DNA of 64,000 nt from Microbulbifer donghaiensis (lineage in GTDB: Bacteria > Pseudomonadota > Gammaproteobacteria > Pseudomonadales > Cellvibrionaceae), in the NCBI RefSeq assembly GCF_900129095.1, contig NZ_FQVA01000008.1:50781-114780 (forward strand). Direction: 5' to 3'. The position numbers were made by a program, and so were the translations under genes. Below the pieces are notes generated by a model. That model searched no databases. It was given only the letters and a program-made list of their open reading frames with translations, and was not told the DNA's origin. Shown here piece after piece: positions 48,901-58,330 of the stretch (the stretch's first letter is position 1; every line of letters starts with the position of its first letter).

Positions 48901-51900
48901 GGCAATGTTTATATTGCGAATAGTAGCGCATGCACGATCGATGTAATAAGACCAGATGGATCGTTGGAGCGTGTGGCAGGTACTGGTCAGCTGGGATTTT
49001 CAGGTGATGGTGGACCTGCGGTTAACGCGAAATTAAATTACCCGAGTGCGGTTGAAGTTGGCCCAGACGGCAGTCTCTATATTGTCACCAGGAGTAGTAT
49101 GGGAGGTTCGGGCGCGCGCATACGCCGAATTGGACCCGATGGAATAATCTCAACCATTGCTGGTACCGGAGAATTCGGAAGCGAGGGTGATGGAGGGCTG
49201 GCGATAAATGCCAGTTTCGAGTACAGCGGTGGGCTGGCTGTGTCCCAAGACGGCAGTATCTATATCGCCGACTTCGGCGCGGATCGCGTACGAAGAATCG
49301 ACCCAAATGGAGTCATAAGTACGGTAGCGGGGACAGGGAGCTCTGGTTTCAGTGGGGATGGAGGTAAGGCTATTGATGCAACTCTTGGCCCGGCGGACGT
49401 TGCAGTGGGTCGAGATGGCAGTCTCTATATAGCAGATACAGGGAATCGAAGAATTCGGCGTGTAACCCCCGATGGCATAATTTCGACGGTGGTTGGTACG
49501 GGTGAGCGAGGAGTCTCTGGTGATGGTGGTGCAGCCAATAATGCCGAACTCAATTGGCCGCTTCGCATTGCGCTGGGCAACGCTGACGAACTCTACATAA
49601 TTGACAATAATGCACATAATATTCGTAAGGTTGAATTTTGGCCACCCTTGTTACAGGAGAATACATTTGTAGCCTCTGCAGGCGGACGGGAACTGTATGA
49701 ATTTGATGTAAATGGGCGCCACCTGAATACATATGACACCGTAAGTGGCGAGGTGGTTTACCATTTCCATTACGATGAAAATAACTTGTTGAGGCGTATC
49801 GAAGACGCTTATGGCAGTGCAACGGTCATCGAGCGCGACAGTTCCGGTACGAACGTGACGATTGTTGCACCAGATGGTCAGCGGACCACGCTGCTGCTGA
49901 ATCCAGAAGGCTACCTTGCCAGTGCCACCAATCCCGCTGGCGAAAGCCATACCATGGGCTATACGGGCGATGGTCTACTTACCCGCTTCACCGACCCCAA
50001 CCAGCACAGCTCCACAATGACTTACGACGCGCTCGGCTTTCTGCAAACCGACATCAACGCAGCGGAAGGTGGCTGGACCTTGGAAAGGGATAAGCTACAG
50101 CCCGGTAATGAATACCGCATGACTTCCGCCGAGGGTCACACCACTCGTTACCAGGTGGTTCCACAGAGTGTCGGTGGCCGATTGCGCAACACCATTTATC
50201 CGGACGGTACGATTCTGACAAAACTTTTCGGCTTAAATGGCGATGTGCTTGCCATCGCTCCGGATGGAACAGAAACTTTCCGCAAGCCCGGTCCCGATCC
50301 CCGTTTTGGCTTGGCTGCGCCCGTTTCCGATAACGTCACGGTGACTACGCCGAGTGGTTTGAAGCAGGTTATCGTCACTACACGGTCTGCTGCACTGGAG
50401 GATAAGTCAGACCCCCTGAGCCATACTTCCTTGGGGCAATCCGTCAGTGTTAACGGTCGCGTGACGACGGCGACCTATGATGGCCCAACCCGCACTTGGC
50501 TGGGCATCACGCCCGAAGGTCGCCAGAGCACTACAGAGCTAGATGAAAAGGGTCGTCCCATCTTCCAGCAAGCCGGCGGCCTTGCGCCCCTCGGCTTTGG
50601 CTACGACACTCGCGGCAGACTGGTCGTGTCCACCGCGGGCACGGGCATGGAGCAGCGCAGCGTGAGCTACGGCTACGACTCCGACGGCTTCCTTGAAAGC
50701 ATCACCGACACCCTGCAGCGCACCACCAGCTTCGATTATGACCTCGCCGGCCGTGTCACCCGACAGACGTACCACGACAGTCGCAGTGTCGGCTACCAGT
50801 ACGACCCCGCCGGCAACCTCACCGCGATCATCCCGCCGGGGCGCGAGGCTCACCTATTCAACTACACCAAAGTCAACCTGGAGGAGGGCTACACCCCACC
50901 GGATCTGGATGGCGTGGAAACGGTGACCCGCTACCAGTACAACAAGGACAAACAGCTGACTCTGGTAGAGCGCCCAGACAGCCGCACTATCGCCTACGAC
51001 TACGATGACGGTGGCCGCCTCGCCAGCCGCACTATCGACCGCGGCAGTTACAGCTATGTCTACGATGAGAACTCCGGCCAGCTGAGCACCATCACCGCTC
51101 CCGGCGGCGGGACCCTCAGCTACAGCTACGACGGCTTCCTGTCCCTGTCCGAAACCTGGGGCGGCAGCATTGCCGGCAGCGTATCCTGGAACTACGACAA
51201 TAACTTCTGGCTCACCCAGCAGTGCGTCAACACGAACAACTGCGTCAGCTTCGGCTACGACGATGACGGCCTGCTCCTCCAGGCCGGCGCCCTGAGCCAG
51301 ACCCGTCACGCCCAGAGCGGCCTGCTGACGAGTTCGGAACTGGGCAGCACCGTCACCGAATACGGCTACAACAGCTTCGGCGAGCTGCTTAGTGCGGAGA
51401 CGGAAGCCTCGGGCACCGCCCTGGCCAGCTTCGGCTACCAGCGCGACAGTCTCGGCCGCATCAGCAGCAAAACCGAAATCTTGAACGGCAGCGCGGTAAC
51501 CGAAAGCTACGAGTACGACACAGCGGGTCGCCTTAAGTCCGTTACCCGTGATGGAGTGACCACAAGCTGGCAATACGACAGCAACGGTAACCGCACCCAC
51601 GAAAATGGCCAGCAAGTCGCCACCTACGACGAGCAGGACCGCCTGCTTACCTACAAGGGGGCGAGCTACGACTACACCGCCAACGGCGAACTGAAAAGCA
51701 AGACCGAAATCGGAGCGAACACCAGCTACAGCTACGACGAATTCGGCAACTTGATCAGCGCTACCCTGCCCGGAGACATGCGGATCGAATACGTGATCGA
51801 CGGCCGCGACAGAAGAATCGGCAAGAAGGTCAACGGCCAGCTGGTACAGGGATTCCACTACGAAGATCAATTGAGCCCCGTGGTTGAGCTGGATGGAAGC

Positions 51901-52653
51901 GGCAACATAGTTGCTCGCTTCGTCTATGCCGAAAAGGTCAATGTGCCTGCCTACATGATAAAAGGAGGCACTACTTACCGTATTATCAGTGATCACCTTG
52001 GAAGCCCGAGACTGGTTGTGAAGGCCAGTACGGGAGAGATTGCCCAGCGTATGGACTACGACGCCTGGGGCAACGTGATCGCAGATACCAATCCTGGTTT
52101 CCAGCCATTCGGTTTTGCGGGTGGTATTTATGACCAACACACCAAGCTGACTCGGTTTGGTGCGAGGGATTACGATGCAGAGACTGGACGTTGGACCGCA
52201 AAAGATCCGATACGCTTTGATGCTGGCGACTCGAATATTTATGCATATGTGTCAAATGATCCGATCAATTCAATTGACCCCACTGGCTTGCTATGTTTTG
52301 ACTTCGGTAAGTTTGCCGATCAAATTGAGAAAAATCGCCTCGATCTAATAGCCACTCTCGGCACTCTTGTTACGGCGGAGGCCATTGGCACAATGCCCAA
52401 GACTCCTGGAGAATTGAGAGGACTTGGAGTGCCCAAAGGGCAATTAAACCCATATACCGGTCAGTTAAGTCGGTGGTCAGGTCGGCTTGGTACCAGAGTA
52501 TTACGTGAAGCTGGGCGAGCGGCCTTAGGTGTGGCTGCGGGAACAGTAGCTACTGGGGCTTTAATTTTTGAGGGCTTTTATGACTGGGGGGTTATCGGAA
52601 AGGCCGCCTGGGATAATACATCTTCTGGTGACTGTGAGTGTGAAGGCAATTAG
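46000..52653 (+). CDS. Secreted RHS/YD-repeat protein with Ig-like, carboxypeptidase-regulatory-like and NHL domains; polymorphic toxin-like
   Basis: The product is 2217 residues from ATG 46000 (GGGGGAAAC ribosome-binding site). A signal peptide (KRIFLCALGLIVSSLAVAGE) precedes an N-terminal beta domain (~25-150) and Ig-like modules (~150-305; DKAGNSAEAQVTINLDKTAP). A carboxypeptidase-regulatory-like domain lies at ~364-443 (VIRGTVRDKENNPLHGVTIT). Five to six NHL repeats run from ~880 to 1215 (GDGGxAxxAxxxxP, VxPDGxIYIADxxNxRIRRI). YD/RHS repeats cover ~1230-1990, and the RHS core ~1993-2097 (DHLGSPRLVV, AWGNVI, FGARDYDAETGRWTAKDPI, YAYVSNDPINSIDPTG). The last ~120 residues are a variable tail with no toxin motif that I recognise, ending in CECEGN. 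GC content changes abruptly between modules, so the gene looks mosaic. Confidence 0.9.
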   Translation: MFLRQLFRAKRIFLCALGLIVSSLAVAGEFSVSGVQDFIRETGQPVEQTVTFSAPAVGDHYRLRILNGEGASFQVAYPVTSGVISLNGTQKFSPEDFTQSASYLEVPVSLELQNTLTVKLAGQPGSGLRAEVIGFDDDIPGINAVVSPAANAAGWHRDDVTVSFICSDSGSGIEDCSGPVVVSSEGENQIFTGAVTDKAGNSAEAQVTINLDKTAPTIAIIQPAGGAQVQDLRPEILLGFHDNLVADTSSIELTINGSAGICTADSGAALCQPQNDLPPGEIRLTASIRDLAGNATSADSSFTITDGGGGEPGDLPPEPAEVATPIDTTGTSSLKSTTEFLYTGTNPIQAGVDPEVIEERRASVIRGTVRDKENNPLHGVTITIKGHPEFGRTQSRENGGFDMAVNGGGYLVIDYEKEGYLPAQRRVKAPWNDYALAEDVVLIPLDSQVTTIDLTDDSQPFQIHRGGLQTDDDGSRQATILFPAGTTATMTLPGGGVASIDQLSVRATEYTVGENGPETMPGELPPTSGYTYAVELSVDEGIAAGATRVDFSQPLPVYVDNFLEFPAGTVVPAGWYDQQSAAWIPSDDGVVIEIIDVIDGLATLDVDGSGNAADAFALARLGITDAELQQLTHIYEVGASLWRVPVDHFTPWDFNWPLTPPDDAERPEPETETDEPEPEPECEGGSIIECQGQVLRERVQVVGTPLTLNYRSDRVPGRKAFAEIQLTGDTIPSSLKEVVLEVSIAGRKFEYSFAPQMNLQHQFVWDGVDVFGRKLSGSQMANIKIGYVYDAFYSVPDNTLRAFSRSGLGSLVDDSGSGIPARQTITLWSSTQKQIVASATGGEEFGFWTLSNHHKYDIRNGQLDRGDGQSLKKSAIAEILTIAGTGEYGDSGDGGDAREAQFRGPLGAAVAPDGTVYIADRWNNRIRRIDTSGIISTMVEGDDSASPCWPTAEINIISPADVAVDGDGNVYIANSSACTIDVIRPDGSLERVAGTGQLGFSGDGGPAVNAKLNYPSAVEVGPDGSLYIVTRSSMGGSGARIRRIGPDGIISTIAGTGEFGSEGDGGLAINASFEYSGGLAVSQDGSIYIADFGADRVRRIDPNGVISTVAGTGSSGFSGDGGKAIDATLGPADVAVGRDGSLYIADTGNRRIRRVTPDGIISTVVGTGERGVSGDGGAANNAELNWPLRIALGNADELYIIDNNAHNIRKVEFWPPLLQENTFVASAGGRELYEFDVNGRHLNTYDTVSGEVVYHFHYDENNLLRRIEDAYGSATVIERDSSGTNVTIVAPDGQRTTLLLNPEGYLASATNPAGESHTMGYTGDGLLTRFTDPNQHSSTMTYDALGFLQTDINAAEGGWTLERDKLQPGNEYRMTSAEGHTTRYQVVPQSVGGRLRNTIYPDGTILTKLFGLNGDVLAIAPDGTETFRKPGPDPRFGLAAPVSDNVTVTTPSGLKQVIVTTRSAALEDKSDPLSHTSLGQSVSVNGRVTTATYDGPTRTWLGITPEGRQSTTELDEKGRPIFQQAGGLAPLGFGYDTRGRLVVSTAGTGMEQRSVSYGYDSDGFLESITDTLQRTTSFDYDLAGRVTRQTYHDSRSVGYQYDPAGNLTAIIPPGREAHLFNYTKVNLEEGYTPPDLDGVETVTRYQYNKDKQLTLVERPDSRTIAYDYDDGGRLASRTIDRGSYSYVYDENSGQLSTITAPGGGTLSYSYDGFLSLSETWGGSIAGSVSWNYDNNFWLTQQCVNTNNCVSFGYDDDGLLLQAGALSQTRHAQSGLLTSSELGSTVTEYGYNSFGELLSAETEASGTALASFGYQRDSLGRISSKTEILNGSAVTESYEYDTAGRLKSVTRDGVTTSWQYDSNGNRTHENGQQVATYDEQDRLLTYKGASYDYTANGELKSKTEIGANTSYSYDEFGNLISATLPGDMRIEYVIDGRDRRIGKKVNGQLVQGFHYEDQLSPVVELDGSGNIVARFVYAEKVNVPAYMIKGGTTYRIISDHLGSPRLVVKASTGEIAQRMDYDAWGNVIADTNPGFQPFGFAGGIYDQHTKLTRFGARDYDAETGRWTAKDPIRFDAGDSNIYAYVSNDPINSIDPTGLLCFDFGKFADQIEKNRLDLIATLGTLVTAEAIGTMPKTPGELRGLGVPKGQLNPYTGQLSRWSGRLGTRVLREAGRAALGVAAGTVATGALIFEGFYDWGVIGKAAWDNTSSGDCECEGN

Positions 52654-52665
52654 AGAGATCGTGCT

Positions 52666-52977
52666 ATGGGATTTTCGGAAGATGATCTGCGTTTAGCGGC
52701 CAAGCTAAGAGTTGCTCGCTTGTTTAACCTGAATCCAGATGCGCTGTCGTTTGACATGGTATTTGGGGAGGATCTAAAGGCGAGTTTTATCTCCAATTTC
52801 AAGGCCAACGAGTTTGATCAGTTAGATTACGATATTCGCGATGTTGCAGACCACCAGGTTCTTAAAGAACTAGCTTCCGGTACTTTGGTAATACGAACAG
52901 TAGGTGACTATTGTGAACATATGATTCGATGTTACCGTGCTAAGCCGAAAGACGTGAATCGTGTTCTTTTAGGTTAG
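52666..52977 (+). CDS. Small cytosolic protein, candidate immunity protein to the RHS tail
   Basis: This 103-residue acidic protein (MGFSEDDLRLAAKLRVARLF ... RVLLG) has no signal peptide or membrane segment. It starts 12 bp after the RHS stop with the same codon bias (AT-rich) as the RHS tail. I do not recognise the family with certainty; length and helical pattern recall small acyl-carrier-like DUF1493 proteins. An immunity role is inferred only from position: cognate immunity genes typically follow polymorphic RHS genes directly. Confidence 0.6.
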   Translation: MGFSEDDLRLAAKLRVARLFNLNPDALSFDMVFGEDLKASFISNFKANEFDQLDYDIRDVADHQVLKELASGTLVIRTVGDYCEHMIRCYRAKPKDVNRVLLG

Positions 52978-53186
52978 TGAGAGATAGATTTATCGCTGTT
53001 GGCGGGTTCTCTGAAGGGGCTACCAATGGGTTTATGGAAAACCGAACGTTAAAGCCTGGTCTGCGTGGAGGGTTGGTGGGTCTAGCTGGTGCTGACCTAT
53101 CTGGAGCGGTTGCAGAAGCACTGCCAGTTGGCAATGACTATAGTTGTGAGAAATACGAGTTAAATCATCAAAGAATATGGTATTGA
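52977..53186 (+). CDS. Short ORF, possible displaced toxin-tip fragment
   Basis: A 69-codon frame starts at GTG 52977, overlapping the preceding TAG by one base. It contains a Gly/Ala-rich stretch LRGGLVGLAGADLSGAVAEA followed by LPVGNDYSCEK. Such hydrophobic Gly/Ala segments ending in a Cys-containing tail resemble the ends of RHS tips, including the tail of the large gene upstream. I infer a truncated, orphan tip fragment. It might also be an independent small gene. The stop overlaps the next start by 10 bp. Confidence 0.4.
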   Translation: MRDRFIAVGGFSEGATNGFMENRTLKPGLRGGLVGLAGADLSGAVAEALPVGNDYSCEKYELNHQRIWY

Positions 53187-53416
53187 GGGCGGTATTTCTT
53201 GGGTTGTTCGTTTCGATGCCGACTATCGTGCTTTCTGGATTTGCTGTCTATCGTGGTCGAATATGGATTGAGGAAAAGTTTTCTGTAGAAATTCCTGATC
53301 CTGCTTACATGCTCATACTTTTCATAGTCATGTGGTCCGCTATGTGGATATCGAGTGGAAGGCTGATCCGTGCGCTTTCTGGCTCTGAAAGTTCGGATAA
53401 AGATAGCGGGGGCTGA
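53177..53416 (+). CDS. Small two-TM membrane protein, candidate orphan immunity protein
   Basis: This 79-residue protein has two hydrophobic segments, LGLFVSMPTIVLSGFAV (~8-24) and YMLILFIVMWSAMWISS (~44-60), and a polar Ser/Asp-rich tail. The ATG at 53177 lies inside the previous ORF's end. Family unknown. Position after a possible toxin-tip fragment suggests a membrane immunity protein left from an earlier tip cassette; this is inference. Confidence 0.5.
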   Translation: MVLRAVFLGLFVSMPTIVLSGFAVYRGRIWIEEKFSVEIPDPAYMLILFIVMWSAMWISSGRLIRALSGSESSDKDSGG

Positions 53417-53437
53417 CAAGGAGGGTCGATCAATGGG

Positions 53438-53752
53438 ACGGAGTCATAGATATCCGGCATTTTTATGGTGGAATTTGCCGACAATCTGCAGGGGGGCGGG
53501 CTGTACAGGCGCGCGGCGATTGAGGAGGCGGCGTCCATCCGCTTGCGGCCGGTGCTGATGACCACCGCTTCGCTGGTACTGGCAATGGTGCCATTACTGA
53601 TCGCCGCCGGTCCCGGTGGCGGTGCGCGTTACGCGATGGGACTGGTAGTGGCCACGGGCATGACCATCGGCACGCTGTTCACGCTGTTCGTGGTGCCGGC
53701 GATGTATCTGTATCTCGGGCGGGACTACCAGAAATTTATACGGACCACATAG
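53438..53752 (+). pseudogene. Duplicated 3' end of the RND permease gene
   Basis: Bases 53512-53720 match 45487-45695 with only about two mismatches, and similarity extends more weakly from ~53438 to the stop at 53752. It encodes the last ~95 residues (RRAAIEEAASIRLRPVLMTT...YLYLGRDYQKFIRTT) without the rest of the pump, so it cannot function as a transporter. The near-identity at silent positions implies either recent duplication or gene conversion with the intact gene 8 kb upstream. With that gene it forms direct repeats that flank the RHS locus. Confidence 0.9.
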
Positions 53753-54077
53753 TTGTGCTTTCGAGATGGCGGGCTGCTACTCGGCAAGTGAGTAACGGCT
53801 AAAAATATCGACTAGATTTAGAAAAAAGACACTTTAATATGACCATTGAAAAACAATAGTTGGCGAAAAATCCAATGTTTTCGTCAATACGTATATAAAT
53901 GACGATACTACCTTTCGGCTCCATTATTAGCTCTATTTTTTTCATTTCCGCGCTCAAAATTTTCTCGTGTTGGTCAATTTTTGCACCTGCTGTCAAGAAT
54001 CGATTTAGGGGGTTATGAATATACAATTGTTTTGCAGTGCGTATCTCATTGCTTTGCGTGGTATTTAACATTTCGTT
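53753..54077. other. AT-rich gap without a supported gene
   Basis: This stretch lies between the permease remnant and the decayed RHS 5' end, the position that corresponds to 45727-46060 in the intact locus. A 90-codon frame on the minus strand (53799-54071) has no convincing ribosome-binding site or family features. I consider it unsupported. Confidence 0.5.
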
Positions 54078-54540
54078 TCATCGTCGGTAGTGCTCGACGC
54101 ATTTTCGGTTGGCTGGGTGCAGGAATTTGTTTTGGATGATGGGAAACCTATTGAGCAAAAATTTACGTTTTCTGCTCTTCGGCCGGTATCCATTGGTGCC
54201 TGCGTATACTCAATGGTAAAGAGGCAGGCTTCCGAGTTCGCGTCCCTAAAGAGTTAGGTGTTATCCCGGTAAACGGATCGCAGCAATTCTCCTCAAGAAG
54301 CTTTGCCCAGAATGCCGGTCACCATGAAATTTCCGTATCCCTCAACTTGCAAAATCCCCTTAGTGATAAATTGGCCGGTAAATTGTAGTGCAGGTACTCA
54401 TGATGTCTTGTGCCAGCCATAGAGCAAAGCTGCTCGGCCAGTCCATAACTATGCCTGATTCATCAGTGACTTGTCCGGCTTCAACTATTGGCGTAGAAAA
54501 TCAATTCATTTTAGATGGTAATGACGCCGACAACCCAGGT
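54078..54540 (+). pseudogene. Decayed second copy of the RHS gene 5' end
   Basis: Translated from 54078, the first frame reads SSSVVLDAFSVGWVQEFVLD and DGKPIEQKFTFSA. This parallels SSLAVAGEFSVSGVQDFIRE and TGQPVEQTVTFSA near residues 18-55 of the intact RHS protein. After a frameshift near 54190 it continues LRILNGKEAGFRVRVPKELG, PVNGSQQFSSRSFAQNAGHH and ISVSLNLQNPLSDKLAGKL, again parallel to the intact protein. A stop follows near 54387, then a last segment (TCPASTIGVENQF) parallels DCSGPVVVSSEGENQIF. With a frameshift and stops it is a clear pseudogene fragment of ~150 codons. Confidence 0.82.
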
Positions 54541-54771
54541 CGCCTGCCTCCACGCGAGGCAAACATTTCTACTTTCATCACATCAGCTAATTTTACTAAA
54601 TATAGTGATTCCGTTCTCATTGGCCCGAGTGTGACGCAGAACCATTTATTGACATCTTGCTAAACCTAAAGCAGCAGCTATCCTGGCTCTGGATTTCTGG
54701 TTCAAAAAAATTATGACATCGGTTGCGACGATTAACTCGAGCATCCATTTAATCTAGTAAAGGGAGTCAAT

Positions 54772-55125
54772 ATGAAGCGAATAGTCATCTTCTTGTGCTA
54801 CCTCAGTATGACTTTTGCCGCCTTCTCAGCGTCGGCTTCAGATCCTGAGCTTAGGAAGGAGTTTTTCGATTGCGATCCACTATTTAAGCTGTGGGCTCTA
54901 AGTTGGACTAACGGTCATTCGGTGCAGAGCAAGAATTCCATAAAGATAGCGCCCACAAACCAAGGTGAGTGGGGTGAATGGCAAGATAACCTTCCTCAAA
55001 ATGGCTGTGTTGGACCAGGTGTCAATCTCAAGTGGTACAAATTTGTCATTGGAGGATTGTGGGATACAGATTCAAATCTTGTATGGCTACCCCGTCATCA
55101 GTGCGAAGGGCAACAACTGCCTTGA
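54772..55125 (+). CDS. Exported protein of unknown function
   Basis: This 117-residue protein has a signal peptide (KRIVIFLCYLSMTFAAFSASAS), followed by a ~95-residue mature part rich in Trp (LWALSWTNGHS, GEWGEWQDN, KWYKFVIGGLW) with three cysteines. It has a good ribosome-binding site (AAAGGGAGTCAAT). The AT-rich composition differs from the core genes. The family is not recognised. The small Trp-rich secreted design could be an inhibitor or binding protein, but nothing proves it. It forms a pair with the next gene, 12 bp downstream. Confidence 0.65.
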   Translation: MKRIVIFLCYLSMTFAAFSASASDPELRKEFFDCDPLFKLWALSWTNGHSVQSKNSIKIAPTNQGEWGEWQDNLPQNGCVGPGVNLKWYKFVIGGLWDTDSNLVWLPRHQCEGQQLP

Positions 55126-55137
55126 GGAGAACGTATT

Positions 55138-55761
55138 ATGAAACCTTACATTTGCTTTATATCATGCTGCGCGGTTGTTTTTTCAGTCAATGCCTCGCCT
55201 CCTGAGCGTTCAGGCAGAATAAGTTGTGAGAAACCTACTTATCAAGCCCAATGTAAACTGGCATGGAATTTTAGCGAGACAAATAAAGCGTATTTCATCC
55301 CTCAAGTTTTTGATGTGTCTGAGGAAAGTTGGCGAAACATTGAAAAGCCTGCAATAGAAAATTATGGAGTCACGAAAAGAACGGTCGAAGGCGGAAGCCT
55401 CTACCGAGTATTGGCATGCGACACACCGCAAGTGACCGATAGTTGTTTAGATTCTGGGGTTTACTGGGTGATAGCTCGACCGAAGATAGGTGACCTACCT
55501 GAAAGCGTGGCCGACAAGCGCGGTAATAACATGTTGATTATGAAGAACGCTGACTCAAAAACGCAGATAGATCAATACAATGTTTACGTCATGATCAATG
55601 TACTGGAACAAATTGATCTTTCTAAGCTCCCTCCCATGGTGGAGCCCGTTGCTACCGCCAGAGAGGATTTCGCTGAGCAGCATGTTAATGAGGACGATGA
55701 GATTCAAGGGAGTCTGTATTACAATTATACGGCACTTCGTGAGAAAGCCCTGAAAAAATAG
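55138..55761 (+). CDS. Exported protein of unknown function
   Basis: This 207-residue protein has a signal peptide (KPYICFISCCAVVFSVNASP) and a mature part with cysteines in SCEKPTYQAQCKLAW and ACDTPQVTDSCLDSGVYWV, suggesting disulfides. GAGGAGAACGT provides a ribosome-binding site. Composition is AT-rich like its partner at 54772, so the two were probably acquired together. I do not recognise the family. A hairpin at 55776-55796 follows. Confidence 0.65.
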   Translation: MKPYICFISCCAVVFSVNASPPERSGRISCEKPTYQAQCKLAWNFSETNKAYFIPQVFDVSEESWRNIEKPAIENYGVTKRTVEGGSLYRVLACDTPQVTDSCLDSGVYWVIARPKIGDLPESVADKRGNNMLIMKNADSKTQIDQYNVYVMINVLEQIDLSKLPPMVEPVATAREDFAEQHVNEDDEIQGSLYYNYTALREKALKK

Positions 55762-56083
55762 ATTTTTGTTGCGCTGGTGGAGCACTCTGCTCCACCGGTT
55801 CAATTCGCAAGCCCCTGCCTCGGCGTAAGAAAAAGGTTTTTGTCCACACGTCGTTATTAAGTTTGAAGTGTTCGACGGTTCCTTGAGGCGGAGACTCCGT
55901 TCACCAGTGAATTAATTTCTTATTGGATTCATGAGGCGGATTCGTCTGATTTCAGTAGCCGGCGGAGGCGGTACAGCGGCCGCACGAGTCGGTCGGAGCT
56001 ACGTGTTCCGCGACGGGCCAGTCGTTCACATCAATTAGACCGACGCGGAAAGGCCGATCAGAATCCAAGTCTGTCTAAGGCCG
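55762..56083. other. Intergenic region with hairpin after the exported protein pair
   Basis: GGTGGAGC (55776-55783) and GCTCCACC (55789-55796) form a stem 14 bp after the stop of the upstream gene and probably act as its terminator, though no T-run follows. The remaining ~280 bp up to the convergent ligB stop contains no frame or signal I can support. The composition shifts back to GC-rich near 55970. Confidence 0.55.
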
Positions 56084-57859
<1,776 letters not shown>

Positions 57860-58330
57860 TTAGCAGTTCTCTTGGATAGTCTGCTGCGCATCGGCGATAC
57901 GCTGCTGGCGCTCCTCTTCCGGCAGGACACGCATCTTGCCGTCCTGACCAATCTCACGCACGCGGGAGTGGGTGGTCAGTTCCTTTAGATTGGTCTGCGC
58001 CATACGGCAGCGTTGAGCGCGGACAGCCTGTTGCGCTTTGGTCAGCGCCTCGGCCTGCTGTGGGTCCTGCTGCGGCTCCGGTTTTGCGGCGACGGATCTT
58101 TCGACAGAAGTTGCGGCATCCTCGGTCGTCTCCGCTTTCATGGCCTGCTGTTCCGCCTGCCATTGCTTGTAGCGCTCGGACTTGGGCTTCCTGACCACCT
58201 CAACCCCTTCTTTCTTCGGTGGCTGTGCGCCGAAGTGCACCACGCCATTCTCATCCACCCATTTGTAGATGCCGTCGGCATGTGCGGAGATTGCAAGAAT
58301 GGAAATCAGAATCGCGAGAGCGATGCGCAT
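57860..58330 (-). CDS. DUF4124 domain-containing exported protein
   Basis: The product is 156 residues from ATG 58330. A signal peptide (MRIALAILISILAISAHA) precedes the DUF4124 motif GIYKWVDENGVVHFGAQPP. A long charged, helical region then runs to the C-terminus (EQQAMKAETTEDAAT, QQAEALTKAQQAVRAQRC). Two cysteines remain near the end. The motif is common in small gammaproteobacterial periplasmic proteins of unknown role. It ends 34 bp upstream of ligB on the same strand and may be co-transcribed with it. Confidence 0.85.
   Translation of the reverse strand: MRIALAILISILAISAHADGIYKWVDENGVVHFGAQPPKKEGVEVVRKPKSERYKQWQAEQQAMKAETTEDAATSVERSVAAKPEPQQDPQQAEALTKAQQAVRAQRCRMAQTNLKELTTHSRVREIGQDGKMRVLPEEERQQRIADAQQTIQENC

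Noticed and set aside
48640..49640. Regularly spaced direct repeats that might suggest a repeat array or CRISPR
   Set aside because: The ~170-bp period is in frame and encodes NHL repeats (GDGG, YIAD, RIRRI); sequence conservation is at the protein level.
50854..52140. 428-codon minus-strand frame opposite the RHS repeats
   Set aside because: The repeated YD codons produce a long Val/Ala-rich antisense frame; not a gene.
53799..54071. 90-codon minus-strand frame in the AT-rich gap
   Set aside because: No convincing ribosome-binding site or protein features; it lies in degenerate duplicated DNA.
54388..54663. 91-codon plus-strand frame after the RHS relic
   Set aside because: Part of it, in this same frame, reads as decayed RHS sequence (TCPASTIGVENQF), and there is no ribosome-binding site, so I treat it as pseudogene debris.
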